NCBI GenBank assembly: GCA_016859345.1
Contig: CM029114.1
Location: forward strand, 15,208,001-15,272,000
Source of the DNA: Istiophorus platypterus
Taxonomy: Eukaryota > Chordata > Actinopteri > Istiophoriformes > Istiophoridae
DNA: 64,000 bases
Direction of reading: 5' to 3'
Part shown: positions 47,819 to 60,500 of the stretch, piece after piece
How the letters are laid out: every line of letters starts with the position of its first letter
Position numbering within the stretch: position 1 is the stretch's first letter
Program-made: the position numbers and the translations under genes
Notes under the pieces: generated by a model
Databases searched by the model: none
The model's input: only the letters and a program-made list of their open reading frames with translations
What the model was told of the DNA's origin: nothing

Positions 47819-50328
47819 ATGATGGGCGTCGTTCATGTTGTTGTGGCCGTGCTCGGTCTCCTGTCTGTCGGTCAGTCAGCTCCCGTGACGAGCTGTGAGA
47901 GTCTGATCCAACCTGTCAAAATCGAAGGAAGAGACCAGGTAAGACACTCTTTCATTTCACCTGTCACCTTTCCCTCCCTCTCTGACTTTCTGCATGTTGT
48001 TCTATTTTTTAATTTAAAGGGAAAAAAAATACACTTTCTATCATTGTGACCTGTTATTTTACACAGCTGAGAGAGACACTGTCTGTTTCAGCTACTGGGA
48101 AAATGGACATACTTAGCAGAAAGCACAGACGTCACTGGATCCAAGCTGCTGACAGAGATGTTTGTAGAGGGCGCCTGGGCCAAAATCAACGCTGGTGACG
48201 AGAGCGATGCCCTCAGTCTTTATCAGGCCCAAAAAATGTATGATCAAGCCTAAATTTAAGGATTATATCAGAGTTATGATTTCTCACTTTATTTCAACAC
48301 ACAATATTTTAGGCCATTTTGGAGCCAAAGTCTTGCATAGAGTATTTTTTTTCTCCCTAAATTAAAAAAAAACTAAGTGCGAAATTTCACTTTTTATGTT
48401 TTTTTTTTTATGTCTGTTTTTAAAAAATTTCTACTTGTCAAAGGTTTGGCTGGTGTTTCACTCTCACATCTAAGCTGACCTTGAAAAACAGCACTCTCTC
48501 TATTGGTGAGTGCTATCGATGAAACATGCTCTACAAACATTTTGACTGACCTTGTGCACCTGCACAAACAGATTTGGACTTTGTGTCCAACCTTGCAACA
48601 GCACTTCGTGTATGTGTTGATATATGTGTGTGTGTATATGCATGTGTCCCTAGTGCAACCTTACACTGCTTCTGGCGTCCTGCTGAATACTGGCTGTACC
48701 GACTGCCTTGTTTTCTACACAAAATACATCATTGGAGGATGCACATACAGTGGGGTCCAGCTCCTGAGTAAGACTAAACAACTAACAAATGTGGACACTT
48801 TCTGCTAATCAAGTGACTTAAATACTTTACAAGTTAAAGTTCTTCACTAATTGATTCAATAATCCTGTAAATCCTACAATCTCATTAAGCAGTTGTGGTC
48901 TAATACATTCATTGATGCTGACATACCTTGGTATACTCAGAATACCTAAAGTCCCAGACTAGATCTCCTGGACTAAGTCTCCAGTGGTTGGGAACCACTG
49001 GACTAAAATACCTAACTGTATACAAAATGTTCAAAACTAGACAAACCTTGACCACACAGCAGTAAAATGCTGCTGTTTACAAATTGATGCCACAATAGTA
49101 ACAGTCTCATAATGTTATATATTATTAGATCGTGGCATTTTTTCGAGTACTTTTCCTTTTGATACTTTAGGTGCATTTTACTGATAATCCTTTTGCTTAA
49201 GAGTGATTTCACAGGATGTTTAGTTGTAATGGAGCTTTTTTTTTTTTTACGTTTACATTTTGGTAATTTTGCTCAAGTTGAGGATCTGAATACTCCCGAC
49301 ACCTCCATGTAACATTTACCTCTATAGTATATCATCAAATTTCTCAGATTTGAGTCTCTTGACTTTATTCAATATTCACAAATTTACTCATAACGGAAAA
49401 CAAGACTGGAAGTTTTTTAGTCCTGCTAACAGCTTTTTGACACTGTACTTAGACACTGTGGTGCTTTTAGTTAAATGCTAACATAAGCAGGTTAACATGC
49501 TGACATTTACAAATCTTTATATGCTGATGAAGAAAAGTCAGGGGATTTGCCAAAGTTATTATCATCTGAGAATCATGAATGCTTGTAAAAAAATCATCAT
49601 CATTACAATCCATTTTAGACAGACCAACATTGCCATTCCTAGTGTCACACTAGTGCCACCTAGTGCCACACTCGGGATGGTGGGACGTGAAATTTAGTCC
49701 ATGTCATGTATTTTAATCTCTGAATTTACTTGAACGACCCTACATAAACCCGGTATTCTGTATACACTTCCTCTGTCCCTCAGGCAGGAGAACTCAGGTG
49801 TCTGCTGCTGAGATGCAAGAGTTTATGAAGCAGGTTGAGTGTCTGAATTTACCATCACCTGCTATCCCGAACTCAGGAAAAGGTATGAACTGTCACAGTT
49901 GGTTTAGAGTATATCAACTAAGGTTGCGAATATGCTCAGTTTTGACCTTTTTATAATGTGAAATTTTTAATGCTTAATTGTTTTAACATGCATATGAATG
50001 TTTATTGTCAATTAAACCTGAGTATAACTGCTTAAGTTTCTAAGCAGTGAATTAGATTCTACGTCTTTGCCTTTATCTTGTTTAACTGAAATGCCCTTTT
50101 TTTTCTCTTTTCCCTGCAAAAAAATGAAATGAATTTACAATGCTCTACCTCACAGATTTTTGCCTGGATGAGTCTCCCTCCCAAGAAACACAGACCATTG
50201 ATCTAACCAATTTGATGAATGAATGGGGCTCTGGAGTTTTAAATCAATTTAACAGAACTGTGAGCAGTGGTTGTGGACTGAACAAGCTTATCAGTCTGCT
50301 CTCCAGTGTCATGCCTGAAAAACAATGA
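47819..50328 (+). CDS. Secreted lipocalin, PSTBP/TBT-bp family, copy 2
   Basis: Six exons: 47819-47938, 48092-48237, 48444-48505, 48654-48767, 49784-49882, 50156-50328; 714 nt, 237 aa. Exons 3, 4 and 5 are exactly as long as those of copy 1 (62, 114, 99 nt) and all intron phases match, which shows a tandem duplication. Features: signal peptide ending GQSA before PVTSC, GxW segment LGKWTYLAE, CTDCLV motif, EFMKQVECL before the fifth intron, and a C-terminus about 16 residues longer than copy 1. NST and NRT glycosylation sites are visible. Start: in-frame ATGs occur at 47795, 47807, 47819 and 47822; 47819/47822 were preferred because the second has A at -3 and G at +4 and gives a signal peptide like copy 1. 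AATAAA at 50333-50338 follows the stop directly, so the 3' UTR is very short unless a later signal is used. Confidence 0.85.
49130..49300. repeat. 'tacttaagta' family repeat in lipocalin copy 2, intron 4
   Basis: Contains 'cgagtacttttccttttgat' and 'gaggatctgaatactcc', degenerate landmarks of the family. Confidence 0.5.
49440..49690. repeat. Degenerate teleost interspersed repeat in lipocalin copy 2, intron 4
   Basis: Carries 'ggttaacatgctgacattt', 'aaaagtcaggggatttgcc' and 'gagaatcatgaatgc', landmarks of a common fish repeat. It is the inverse of the copy at 4600-4930. Confidence 0.6.
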
Positions 50329-50710
50329 AATTAATAAAGTCAAAATTGTAATGAGATGCTTAATAATAAAGATGTCATATCTGCGTACAGGAAATTCTTC
50401 CAATAAAAATTAAGATTCTAAATGAATAGAGAGTATGACTGTTGTTCTTCTGTTTCATTTGCTGAAGTTGATGCTGGTAGCAGAACTTGAAAACTTCCTA
50501 AATGTTGATTTGAAAATAAATAATCTTCAAAAATTTCATGACAACAATAAAATCATAATTTCAAATCTACATTTTAAGAATTTTATCCAGTTATTTTATT
50601 TCAATCACAGGTTATTCAAGTTTCTCTGTTTATACCAAATTTTGGATTCTACTTGGAAAAGGTTTTGCTTCTGTGTCATAGTCATAAGTAAGACGTCCTT
50701 GGAAAACAAC

Positions 50711-50850
50711 ACTTGACCTTTAACAACCAAAACCTAATAATTTCCTCCTTCAGTTCAAGTGAATATATGTGTCAGATTTGAAGAATTCATTCAAGGCATT
50801 CCTGATATATCACATTCACGAGAATGGGACGGACAGACGTCCAGAGAGAC
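50711..50850. repeat. Teleost interspersed repeat ending in GGACGGACAGACG
   Basis: Segments 'gacctttaacaaccaaaacc', 'tcagatttgaagaattcatt', 'ggcattcctgatatatcaca' and 'cacgagaatgggacggacag' follow a repeat I know as abundant in fish genomes. It directly follows the first exon-3-like relic. Confidence 0.6.
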
Positions 50851-50925
50851 AACCTGTCTGTCCTGTCTGTCAATGCAGTGGCATAAACATCAAAAGACCT
50901 GGATCATAGTGAATAAAAACCTTTT

Positions 50926-51276
50926 ATGGAGCCTTTCAGGAGGAAAATTCTTTTCTTTTTAATTCCTCTCATTAACATCATTGGTTTCCTTTGCCAGAGG
51001 GATGCCTTGGGGTCACTGACAGTTTTCAGTGTAATAAATATCTTCTTCTTGCCAATAATGATTCAGATTTTAAAATATTCTTCAGTTAATTGTTCAGTGC
51101 TTGTCCATGGGCTAGAATCTCAAAGATGTGGTCCAGGTGTTTGTTTTCAACCTCATGGACATAGCTTTGGGAGGAGATTCAAAGATGTTTGCACAGTAAA
51201 TAAGACAGGTGTGGGACACATCTGCTGTGGAACATCTTTTCTAAATTTTGATGTACCGTATAAGCCTGGATTTTAA
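50926..51276 (+). CDS. Possible small secreted cysteine-rich protein (hypothetical)
   Basis: A single uninterrupted ATG ORF of 116 codons, ending at TAA 51274-51276. The N-terminus (MEPFRRKILFFLIPLINIIG) looks like a signal peptide: basic residues, then a hydrophobic core. A second hydrophobic stretch follows at about residues 29-50. The C-terminal third holds six cysteines in the order C, C, C, C, CC with gaps of about 12, 4, 15 and 10 and ends near ICCG. This cysteine order is that of beta-defensins, but the loops are longer than in known members. It lies among lipocalin relics and right after a repeat. No homologue is recognised; it may be a chance ORF or repeat-derived. No function is assigned. 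Confidence 0.25.
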   Translation: MEPFRRKILFFLIPLINIIGFLCQRDALGSLTVFSVINIFFLPIMIQILKYSSVNCSVLVHGLESQRCGPGVCFQPHGHSFGRRFKDVCTVNKTGVGHICCGTSFLNFDVPYKPGF

Positions 51277-53924
51277 ACCGTAGATATAGCGAAAGATTTC
51301 AGGTTGCATTAAGTTGAGTCTTGTACAAGGGGACGAGATGCTTCTATTTATTCTTTCTGAAGTGTGGTTGTTCCTCAGACATCGATGATGTGCACATGAT
51401 GAAGGAAATTTGCTGACACCGGCTTGATTGCATAAAACAGGTTATTACAAAGAAGACCAGTGTCGATCAGGCACCATGGTTTGCCCGGGAGACGACTTAC
51501 GGCCATAATGAATCTCTCCCCAAATTACAGCTCAAAACTCACTTATATAGGTTTGTGTATAGGTCAATATTCATGAAAACTTATCATGACATATAGTATC
51601 TGTCAACGGGGCCCCACTTCTCAGAACAAAGGGTCACCAGTTTCTTCAGTTTCCAGGAATGGGGCTCTCTCCTATATAATCATCTCAAAACTAGGGGAAA
51701 GGTAAACTACGTCTTATATCAGATACCACAGAAGCTTATTCCCCACACTTCACTTTCCAGTCTGCTCTAAGTAAAATAGAGGGAGCGTCCTTAAACCCTT
51801 GAAAACGTGGTTAGGATTGTGTGGGTGTGAATTGATCAGATTTGATTAACAGTGATCAAACAACCTGTCAACTTTCATCAGAATCATTAGATAATATTCT
51901 ATAAATGAGAATATGACCCAAGGTATTGTAAAAATGACTTAGTATTGTAACAAAGAAACTGGAGTCACAAAACTTTAGATTAACTGTCATAATAGTTATG
52001 TATAGACGATGCTGGCGGTGGAGTAGAGCCAGCAGATTGTTGATTGTTGAACTACAGCTGAGTCTTCTCTGGATGTTCTCTGGAGGTCAGTGGTGGTAAT
52101 AGGGAGAAGGTGCATTGTGCAACAGTAGATGTGAAGGACAAATTGAAAGAATTACAATCATATTTAAAGGACAGCAGCCGGGGACTGATTGGCTTGGGGC
52201 ACGCAGACATCCAGAAAGGTCAGTGCTCAAGTATGATGAGAATGTAGTGATTCTGACAGCATGGGAAAGCAGAAGTGATGGAGAAAATGCACAAAATACA
52301 CCCACTGAGGGATGAAGCATGACTTGAGGGAACAGGTCTTCCTTACTGAAGTTCTGCTAAAGCTTCATATTAACTGCAACTGCAGTGCAACTGTGCCAGT
52401 ATGTTCGGCTTAAACAGCAGCTGGTGGCAGACCGGTTATGTTCTAGCTATATTCACAAAAATAGCATGTTCATGTAGGACCACAGTATATACTGTATACT
52501 GTAGTAGGAGGCTGTTTGACAAAATATGTTCTCGGTACTGTAATGTCAAAAATGTGGGATGTAAGACCATTAAGGGAGAGGAGGTAAGATTCAAACCCTG
52601 ATCTTGGAGCATAATTGGGAAACCTAGACGCTGACAGGACTGAGCAAAGTGAGCAGCATCAGTATACTTTAGGTGAATTGCAGAGGTTGAATTTTTAGAC
52701 AGGCCATTGAAGTTTAAAAATCTATTGTCAGTTAATAGCTTTAAAAGTTTTCGCTTCTGTGTCGCAGTCATGACCAACAAGACCTTGGCACATCCTCCCC
52801 AAACAGGTGAGTAGTGTGTATGCGTGTTTGCACACTCACCAGAGCTTGGTTTCACGTTATCTGCAATAAGCTCACTGCAAACTGGCTTTCTGGACTATCT
52901 TCTGCTTGGAAAGATTCGGGATTCAGTGGTCTTGTTTCACTAAGTAATGATAAAAATAAAACCAATGTTACAATATGCATTTACACATGCTGACGTAACA
53001 CCTTGACTTAAGAATGTTAAATCTATAGAGAAGAGCAATTTACTTCAAGTGCAAGTGTTGTTTCAGTATCAAATAAACGTTCATTATTAACTATAGGTTT
53101 ACATGTGAAAACCAGTTGTGGTTTTACTGCATTTAAAACTACTGAAGACATGGTTATATACAGTATGATATGGTCATAGGAGGAGTTATAGATGTTAAGG
53201 AACCTCGGTAAACACTTAAAAATGTTCTTGTATCTGCTTAAATCTACATTATCATGTGTCAGAGTGTTACGAATCACTGCTCATATACGACTAATAAATA
53301 CTAAATAAGGGGCTAAAAATGAATTGTTACAGAGATCATTTTCTCCACTCTGCTTAAATCAGTGTGTTCAGACAGAACACAGAGTGAATTTCAGAGTCAG
53401 CTTGATTGTGTGGAAAGTCAGGGTAGATGGAATTAGACATTTGGCAAATAGGCACAAAGGCTCCACATAACTGCACAAGGGAGACTGGAGGAAAAACATT
53501 TCCACAGTTGGTAAAAAATGCAGCACTGTTCATATTTTTGCACTAGATAAAGTGTCATTCTATCATTTTCATGTCTGTCAGGCAAAAGAAGGACTGTGAC
53601 TGCAACTGAGCTGGATGAGTTTATGAAGCAGGGAGAGTGAACTTACCAAGGACTTTCGGCCTGAACCCAGAAGGAGGCGTGGATAGACGGCATCCGCAGC
53701 CTTTCGTGTCTTAAGTAATGTACTAGCTGAAGCTAGTTAATAATTGTGTTAACTGAACAGAATCCTGTTTGATCTACAGGAATGTGTCTTCACTAATCAA
53801 CGCTCTTCAGAATCTCCTCTATTGATTCGTGAAATTATTTCACACTTTCCCTGCCTTATAGCTGTTTGCCGAGAGCCTCCTTCTGAGGAAACAGATGTGG
53901 ATCATTACTTTGTCAATGGATAGA

Positions 53925-54559
53925 GGTCAGGGTTTCTAGGCATAGTTAGGAGGATTATAAACAGTGTAGATAGACCAGACAATGTCTCTGAAATAATCTC
54001 TGATGTATCGTTTTGTCCCAGAGAATTCTGTGTGAATTTGGTCAGTAATGATATTAAATGAATATGATGTATGACTGTGGCTTCAGTTTGCAGAAATTTC
54101 TTCTCTCCCACATCCACATCCACAGGGTTTTTAATGCTTTCTTGGTTTTGTTTTATTTAGTTTTAATTCGATCCCATGTCAACTGTGGAAAGTACACATA
54201 GGTATTGTACAGTCAGGTGTTATGCTTTATTGAAATGGAAGTATTAATTATAGGGATATTACAATTTAGTAGTGGCTCTCTCTTTTGGGAACTGCTCACC
54301 AATCAGTAGAGTTGATGAGATCCCTGTTGTGAACATCCGAACGACTAAAGCAGCAAATCCAGTCGCCTTTGATGTAGTGGTAGCTAGATATCCTTTGACC
54401 TTGAATTTTCATAGACACCTTGTCAACAAGCAGGAAAACTGAACTCACATTCAAAAAAAAATTACACAGAGTTACAGAGGATGCCCATAGCCTTGTTTAT
54501 TGGTAGTTTATTACTGTACATACACCTGCTCGAGTCATATGTACATATACCTCTCTCCC

Positions 54560-54636
<77 letters not shown>

Positions 54637-57520
54637 ACAGATATCTGCATATGGCCTTATGCCTTGATTTACACAGAACAACCACAATCAAAAGATACCA
54701 GAAAGGTGACTGATGAACCAATAGGCAGCCCAGTGGTTATCTAGCAAATCTGGGTCCTTTAACATATAATCCAACACAATTTCTTAGCTTTGTGGGTCAA
54801 TGGTGTATGTGCTTCCTTTACCATCTGAACAGGAAGCCCACAAAAAGATTAAAAAGGTTAGTTGTTAGTTTTCTTAGGGCCATGTTTCAATTTCAAAACA
54901 AGCTTGATCATTTTTACAACTGTTCAAGTAATGGGTGATTTGTGATTTGTGATTTGTATCATACTTGACGCCCTGGTGCAACTTCGGAACATTGCTGACG
55001 GTGAGATTTCCCAATGCTACATAATGTTTATCTAGTATAATCCCCTGAGTGTGACCCATACAATCAACCAGAGCTGAGTGACCTTAAACTAAGTGGCTTT
55101 GTTCAAACTCTTGCAATACACCATCTCACAGTCTGTCAGTGTCTGGGTATTTTTATCAAATCATCTTAGAGGTATGCTGAGTGGTGGGTATTCAAAATGG
55201 CCTTCTTTTTGTGTTCTCCTACTTTCTCCTACTTGCTGGCAAATCACTACGTTTAAATACACTGAGATGTGCTTTATGATAAGATGTTCAAAATGTTGAT
55301 AGTGTTAATAATAGACTAAGGGCTTTATCTCATAGCAACATTGTTAGCTAGTTAGATAACTGTACTAAATAGAGCCTGGAGCCTTTTCCCCCTTAAACCT
55401 AATTTAATTGACAAGTTATCACTTTATGAAGTTGATAAGAGAAAAGTTGTTAGCCAACAGTTGCCTATTTCCACATCCTGTAGAGATAGAGTAACATTAG
55501 CATTCACTTGGAATTGTATTTCTGGCTGCCTGATTAATATCCAATATTCACCCTCCCTTTAGCTCCATTACTGTTCTCCACTGATTCCTGGGGAACTATC
55601 TGGTTCTTCTGCTGCAAAATGCTCCACTGTGAACACCAGCTAGCTGCTAACTTTGTCTGTCTGCTGTTTGGTGCTGGGCAGGTAGTGTACTGTGGGTTTG
55701 TCAGAGCTTCTACTGCCAACACGACTGATGAGCATGGTGAGAGTGAACCAAGTCAGTAAAAGTACAGGCCAGAATCCTGAAACAATAAACTAAAAATTGC
55801 AAAAATGCTTCGTAGAGCTGGGAGTAACTGCTGGGTGGGGTGATCTTTTTTTCTGGGTTCATCATTACAAATAATCACTTTCACTTTAAAGTCATTTTTA
55901 ATTGTTAAAATAAAAATACTGCAACTTTAAAGTCTGTGTTCCTGATCTGAGAGTAGTCTAATTTTACTCAGTGCAGTTATGAAGCTAACTTTAGTATCTG
56001 CTACACGATTCAAAAACACCAATATTACCCAACAGCTATTAAAGAGGATCTTACATTCTTGCTTACCCCAGGTCTCTGAGTGTAATAAGTCAGATTATAT
56101 CTAAAACAGAGGAATTTCCTCATAAGAGCCACATCCTCAACTTGAAACTCTCATATAAGTAAGCCAAGGTTAGGAGATAAGGAAGAGAGGCCATGTGAAG
56201 GTGTTAAGGACAAAGCGATTGTGTGCTTTAGTGTTGACACATGACCATAGAGACAAAAAGGAAATAATCGTAGCATATGTTTGCAGAAAAAAATCATGAC
56301 TGCACATATTATATGCACACTCATGCACTTATAAATTACTACAACAAAAAAAAGAAAGATCAGTTATGGCAAAGAAATACTTCAAAGACAGAACCCTGCT
56401 TTACAGAGTACAGTATCTCTTCATGTCTGATTTGTCTTTTTTTGCTTACATTTCTCTCTCAGACACACACACACACATACACAAACACGGTGAACAGGTT
56501 TGCAAGCACTGACTGCCTCTCTTTCACCAAAACAGTAAACAAAATTTGAGATAGTTAAAAAAAAAACATATAAAGGAACCAAGAGCTTCTCTCATCATGA
56601 CCAGTGGCAGTCTCTCCAGCTTACTTTTTCCACTGCGACTCAGAAGCAGTTGCTAGGCAGCCAGCCCATCACCTGGACACAAATAATGATGAAAACAAAC
56701 TGTTCCAGGTAAACAGTGTAGCATACAGACCCATTCATACAACAGAGAGTACAGTCAGAGTGTGTGATTGTCACTGGGTTTGGGTGATGCACAATAAGTG
56801 TGCAGAGATATGAAAGGAGGCGAGAGGATAAGAATGTCTGGTAGTTGATAAGAAGAGTGACATTTTTTTGAGTTCATATGCTTTGGCCACTGGCCCAAAC
56901 ATGTTCCTGTGAGACTAGTCAGTCCGCTACAGAGTTGACTTGGACAAGAGTTCCTTTGAAGATCAATGTTGTGATGCCTCCACAGCCTCTAGTAAGGATC
57001 TGGAGCACAAAACCAACTGTTACAAAAGCACTGGGGTGTATTTTTTGCAGGTGAAGTTGGTGGTTCGACAGCACGTAACATATGAAAGTGTAATGTTTTA
57101 TCATGGTCTGACTGTTCCATGTGCTTAAGGTTAGGGAACATACACACGACAAAAATTCCAGTTGTAGCTCAAAGAACTCAGTTTGAGACTCCTGTCTCCA
57201 GCTCTGGCTCCAAAATCAATGGCACTGCCCATGGCTGGGTCTCCTCTGACGTCCCACAGGCTGGTGCCAGCTTGTCCAATAGGTCATGGTTCACTAGTGA
57301 ATTCAGTGCTGGAGTGGCGACGCTGGATTTGTAAACGAGGGTGTAGATACAGTCTGTGTGGGAGAATGAGTCATAGAGGAAAGTGGAAGAATTGATGCTA
57401 CCCTGTAAACAAAAACATTGTTGTATTTTGGGAAGGGTGGTTTTTCTGGAGCTTGACAGCCATTGTGGTTCTGTGGCAGAGCTGGGGAGCAGTGGTGGTT
57501 GAAGATCAGCTGCAGTCAGG
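53925..57520. other. Intergenic DNA and presumed chic2 3' UTR
   Basis: No coding exon is supported. A long (CA)n run occupies 54565-54635. The right part, nearest the chic2 stop at 57521, is expected to contain the chic2 3' UTR (minus strand), but no poly(A) signal could be chosen with confidence. Confidence 0.5.
54565..54635. repeat. (CA)n microsatellite
   Basis: About 35 uninterrupted CA units, the longest pure dinucleotide run in the window. Confidence 0.97.
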
Positions 57521-60500
57521 CTAGTCTGGTCTGAAGATTGGGATCTTAGGTAGGAACTCTATTTGGATAACCTGTGGATGATAAGAGAAAAAGCTGTTAG
57601 TGGTGAGTCAGGGGTGGAAGTTAAAAAAACGTGTTAACTTGGTAGTATAGTATTTCTACCAAAGTAGCAATCACTACTATTTCAGCACATACTGGGTCAC
57701 TGAAGGCAATATTGCACGTCACTGCTGCAGGACTTCTTCTTTATCAGATTCACAGAAATTATGCATTAATGCAGAGAAGTAGCTCGATTTCTCAAGTATT
57801 CATTCACTGGCTTATCCAAACCCAGACACTCCCTTCTTTTTAGGTAATCTATGTACAGTTTCTCAACTGAATAATCATAAAATCTAATATGTCACAAAAT
57901 ACACGGCTATTGGGTTATGATATTGTTCTTACCACGATAAAGGATATATTACCCACCCTCGTGTTGAGTGTGTCAGCAGAGGTGAAACAACATTAAAAAT
58001 TGTATGAAGAAACAGAAACAAACAAACAAACAAGCAAAAAATGCAGCCTCTTCATTAATTTAAAATATGGCTTCCACACTGATGCTGCTGGGGGCCCTGA
58101 CTCAGACGGTTTCAAGCCAAAAATGAATAAATAAATAAAGTTAACAAATCAGAAAGCAGCAAAAAGCTGAACCTGGCTCAACTTTGTATCGTCATCTAGC
58201 TGTGTTGAGCAATCAAGCACACGCAAGCGCACATTCCAGGCAGATTACTATGTAACATGAAAGCTGTAATTCTCTTTGTTACTGAGTATCTGGGGATTGT
58301 CGCAACTGAGGATAAAATGAAAGCAGTCTTTCCTCATTGCATTACAAACCACTGTGCAGCATTTTGATGCCAGATAAGCCTTCAACCTGCTAAAACCAGC
58401 CGTCATGGATCATGGATTATCATCTCACCAGAACCCGAAACAACATGCCCATCCCAATGTAGACTCTTGCCTTTTTTCCTTTTCTTTTTAAACAAAGTGC
58501 TGTTTTTGTCTTGAATGCTCAGCTACTATGCTTTCATCAAGTATTCTGGAACAGTTGCAACTAAAAACAAGTATAGAGGTCAAACATTAACCATAGCAGA
58601 AACTTACATATTCCATCATGTTGTTGGTTTCACACTTCCTTTTGCTTAGTCTCCAATGCAAACACAACTGCAAAGAGAGTGCAACAGGGGTCACAGAATT
58701 TATATAACATTCCTTATTAAGGTACACTACTAATACACATATCTTTTTGTGTCTTCTCTGCTCACCTTGTGGTAAAGTCTGCTGTTCTCCCACTCCAGGA
58801 GCTTCTCTATAGATCTCCTCGTCTGGAAAGCAACAGTGACATTAAAATTATACTGTTTTCCTCAAAAATGTAGCATGTCAACCTTTCCCTAAATCCTAAG
58901 TTGATTCGTATTTACTCTGATGCTGTTGCCGGTGCAACAGAAGTCGGTGCAATGCTTCAACATTAGGATCATATTAGCAAGGGACAGTGGGGGTGGATAT
59001 CTCACCCTCTTGCTGAGGCAGATGACAGGCCACAAACTAAAGCCCAATGTGCAACAACAGCAGAGGCAGCCACACAGGAGCCATCGCACGTTCACTGGCA
59101 GCGTCTTCCTCAGGCAGCTGTTAACGCGGTTGATACTGGCTTTGAATTCCTCTGGTGCCACCTTAGAGAAGCACATTTACAGGCTATAGTTAACACAGTA
59201 ACATTCAATGTCCGTACATGACAGGTTTATACAGAATTCTGCTCTCTTTTCCCAGCCACAGAAATTTAATCAGTGTTTCGTATTGGTGATGAGATAAATG
59301 AATGCCTTAGTGTTTGTGCAAAAGGAGACAAAAATATTATCCTGCCCTGTAGAAGATCTAGAAATTTTAAAATAAAAATAATAAAATATTGCCAGTGGCT
59401 GAAATATAATGTAAATCTTGGGGTGAAGCAAATGTGAAATGTGATTGTGCCATAGTTTATATATACTGATGAATTACAACAAGACACTCACCTTCCCTGT
59501 AAGTGCTGAAGGAAATTCTGACTCAAATTTGTTACTAAGCCCAAACCTGTAGGGGAGAGGGAGAAAAGTAGACTTGTTATGCATAGGCATACAAAAACTG
59601 TATTTGGATGATTGGCCTGAATAAGTCCACCACATGTGCTATACACTCATTTCGGATAACATTTTACTCCACTTAGCTAACTGTAAGAGTACTGAGCCCA
59701 GCAGATATTAAGAGTCAATTATTAATGTTCAAAGTTAATACGTATCAGGATAGCTGTGCCATCCCATCTTTAAGGGAGTCCTATAAAATACTTATTATTA
59801 TAACATCATCAAAACAGGAACCATCTGATATTTCATACAGATATTTCATACTTAAGTAATGTCAAAAATGATACACAGTTGTGTCAAACACCACAAACCC
59901 CAAGTATATCCATGTGTCTTAGTTCAAAATCAAACTAAAACTGTATTATACAGAGGACACTCATTGAGATTGCCCATGATTTGATGCATATGACTATGTG
60001 TTTTTGCTTGCATTACAGGGGAAATGCATGCGATGACTTAAAGCTGATAGGGAATGAGCTCTGTAGTTTGGACTTATGTGGGTGCTCCTCCCTACCTGAC
60101 TGGACAGGACACAACATCCAGTAACTTCAGTTCCTACTGCTACAACAACCTAATGTTAATATACTGCTGAAAACAGTTGCCTGCCTCTCAGTAAACTTTT
60201 CAATTGGGGAGTATAATATATGAGTTTCAGAGTAGGAAAACTAATTAGCATCTAATAAATGAGCATGTCCCGTTAATTCTATGGTAAAAATACCAATTTT
60301 TGGACACAGTTTAGGAAAATCTGTACCCTTCGTATGCTATCTTGTGCTGCCATGCTCACTAACAAACAGCAAAATGAGTCTAGGCCTTAAACTATCGGTT
60401 GATGAATCAATTAACTGACTGACAGAAAAATCATAAGCAACTATTTTGATGATCAATCAAGCAAAACTAGCGAAAAAGTCAAATATTCTCTCATCCCAGC

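Larger units (their letters stand above)
50648..53924 (+). pseudogene. Relic exons of further lipocalin copies
   Basis: Four pieces resemble copy 2 exons in the right order. Exon-3-like DNA is seen twice (50648-50713 and 52743-52808); the two are clearly related to each other and more weakly to exon 3, and the second ends at a GTGAG donor. An exon-5 relic (53582-53665) keeps the CAG acceptor and encodes a DEFMKQ stretch, then a premature TGA (53638-53640). An exon-6 relic (53862-53924) keeps the TAG acceptor and a PPSEETD-like stretch, then stops early. No exons 1, 2 or 4 are recognisable. Two exon-3 relics mean either two dead copies or a duplication inside one. It cannot encode a lipocalin. 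The exon 5 and 6 relics are clear; the exon 3 relics less so. Confidence 0.7.

Noticed and set aside
51290..51790. Possible solo LTR-like stretch
   Set aside because: It has some promoter- and poly(A)-like words, but no terminal TG...CA repeat pair, primer site or target duplication could be seen.
52436..52855. 139-codon minus-strand frame among the lipocalin relics
   Set aside because: It overlaps an exon-3-like relic on the other strand, shows no recognisable domain and no supporting splice structure.
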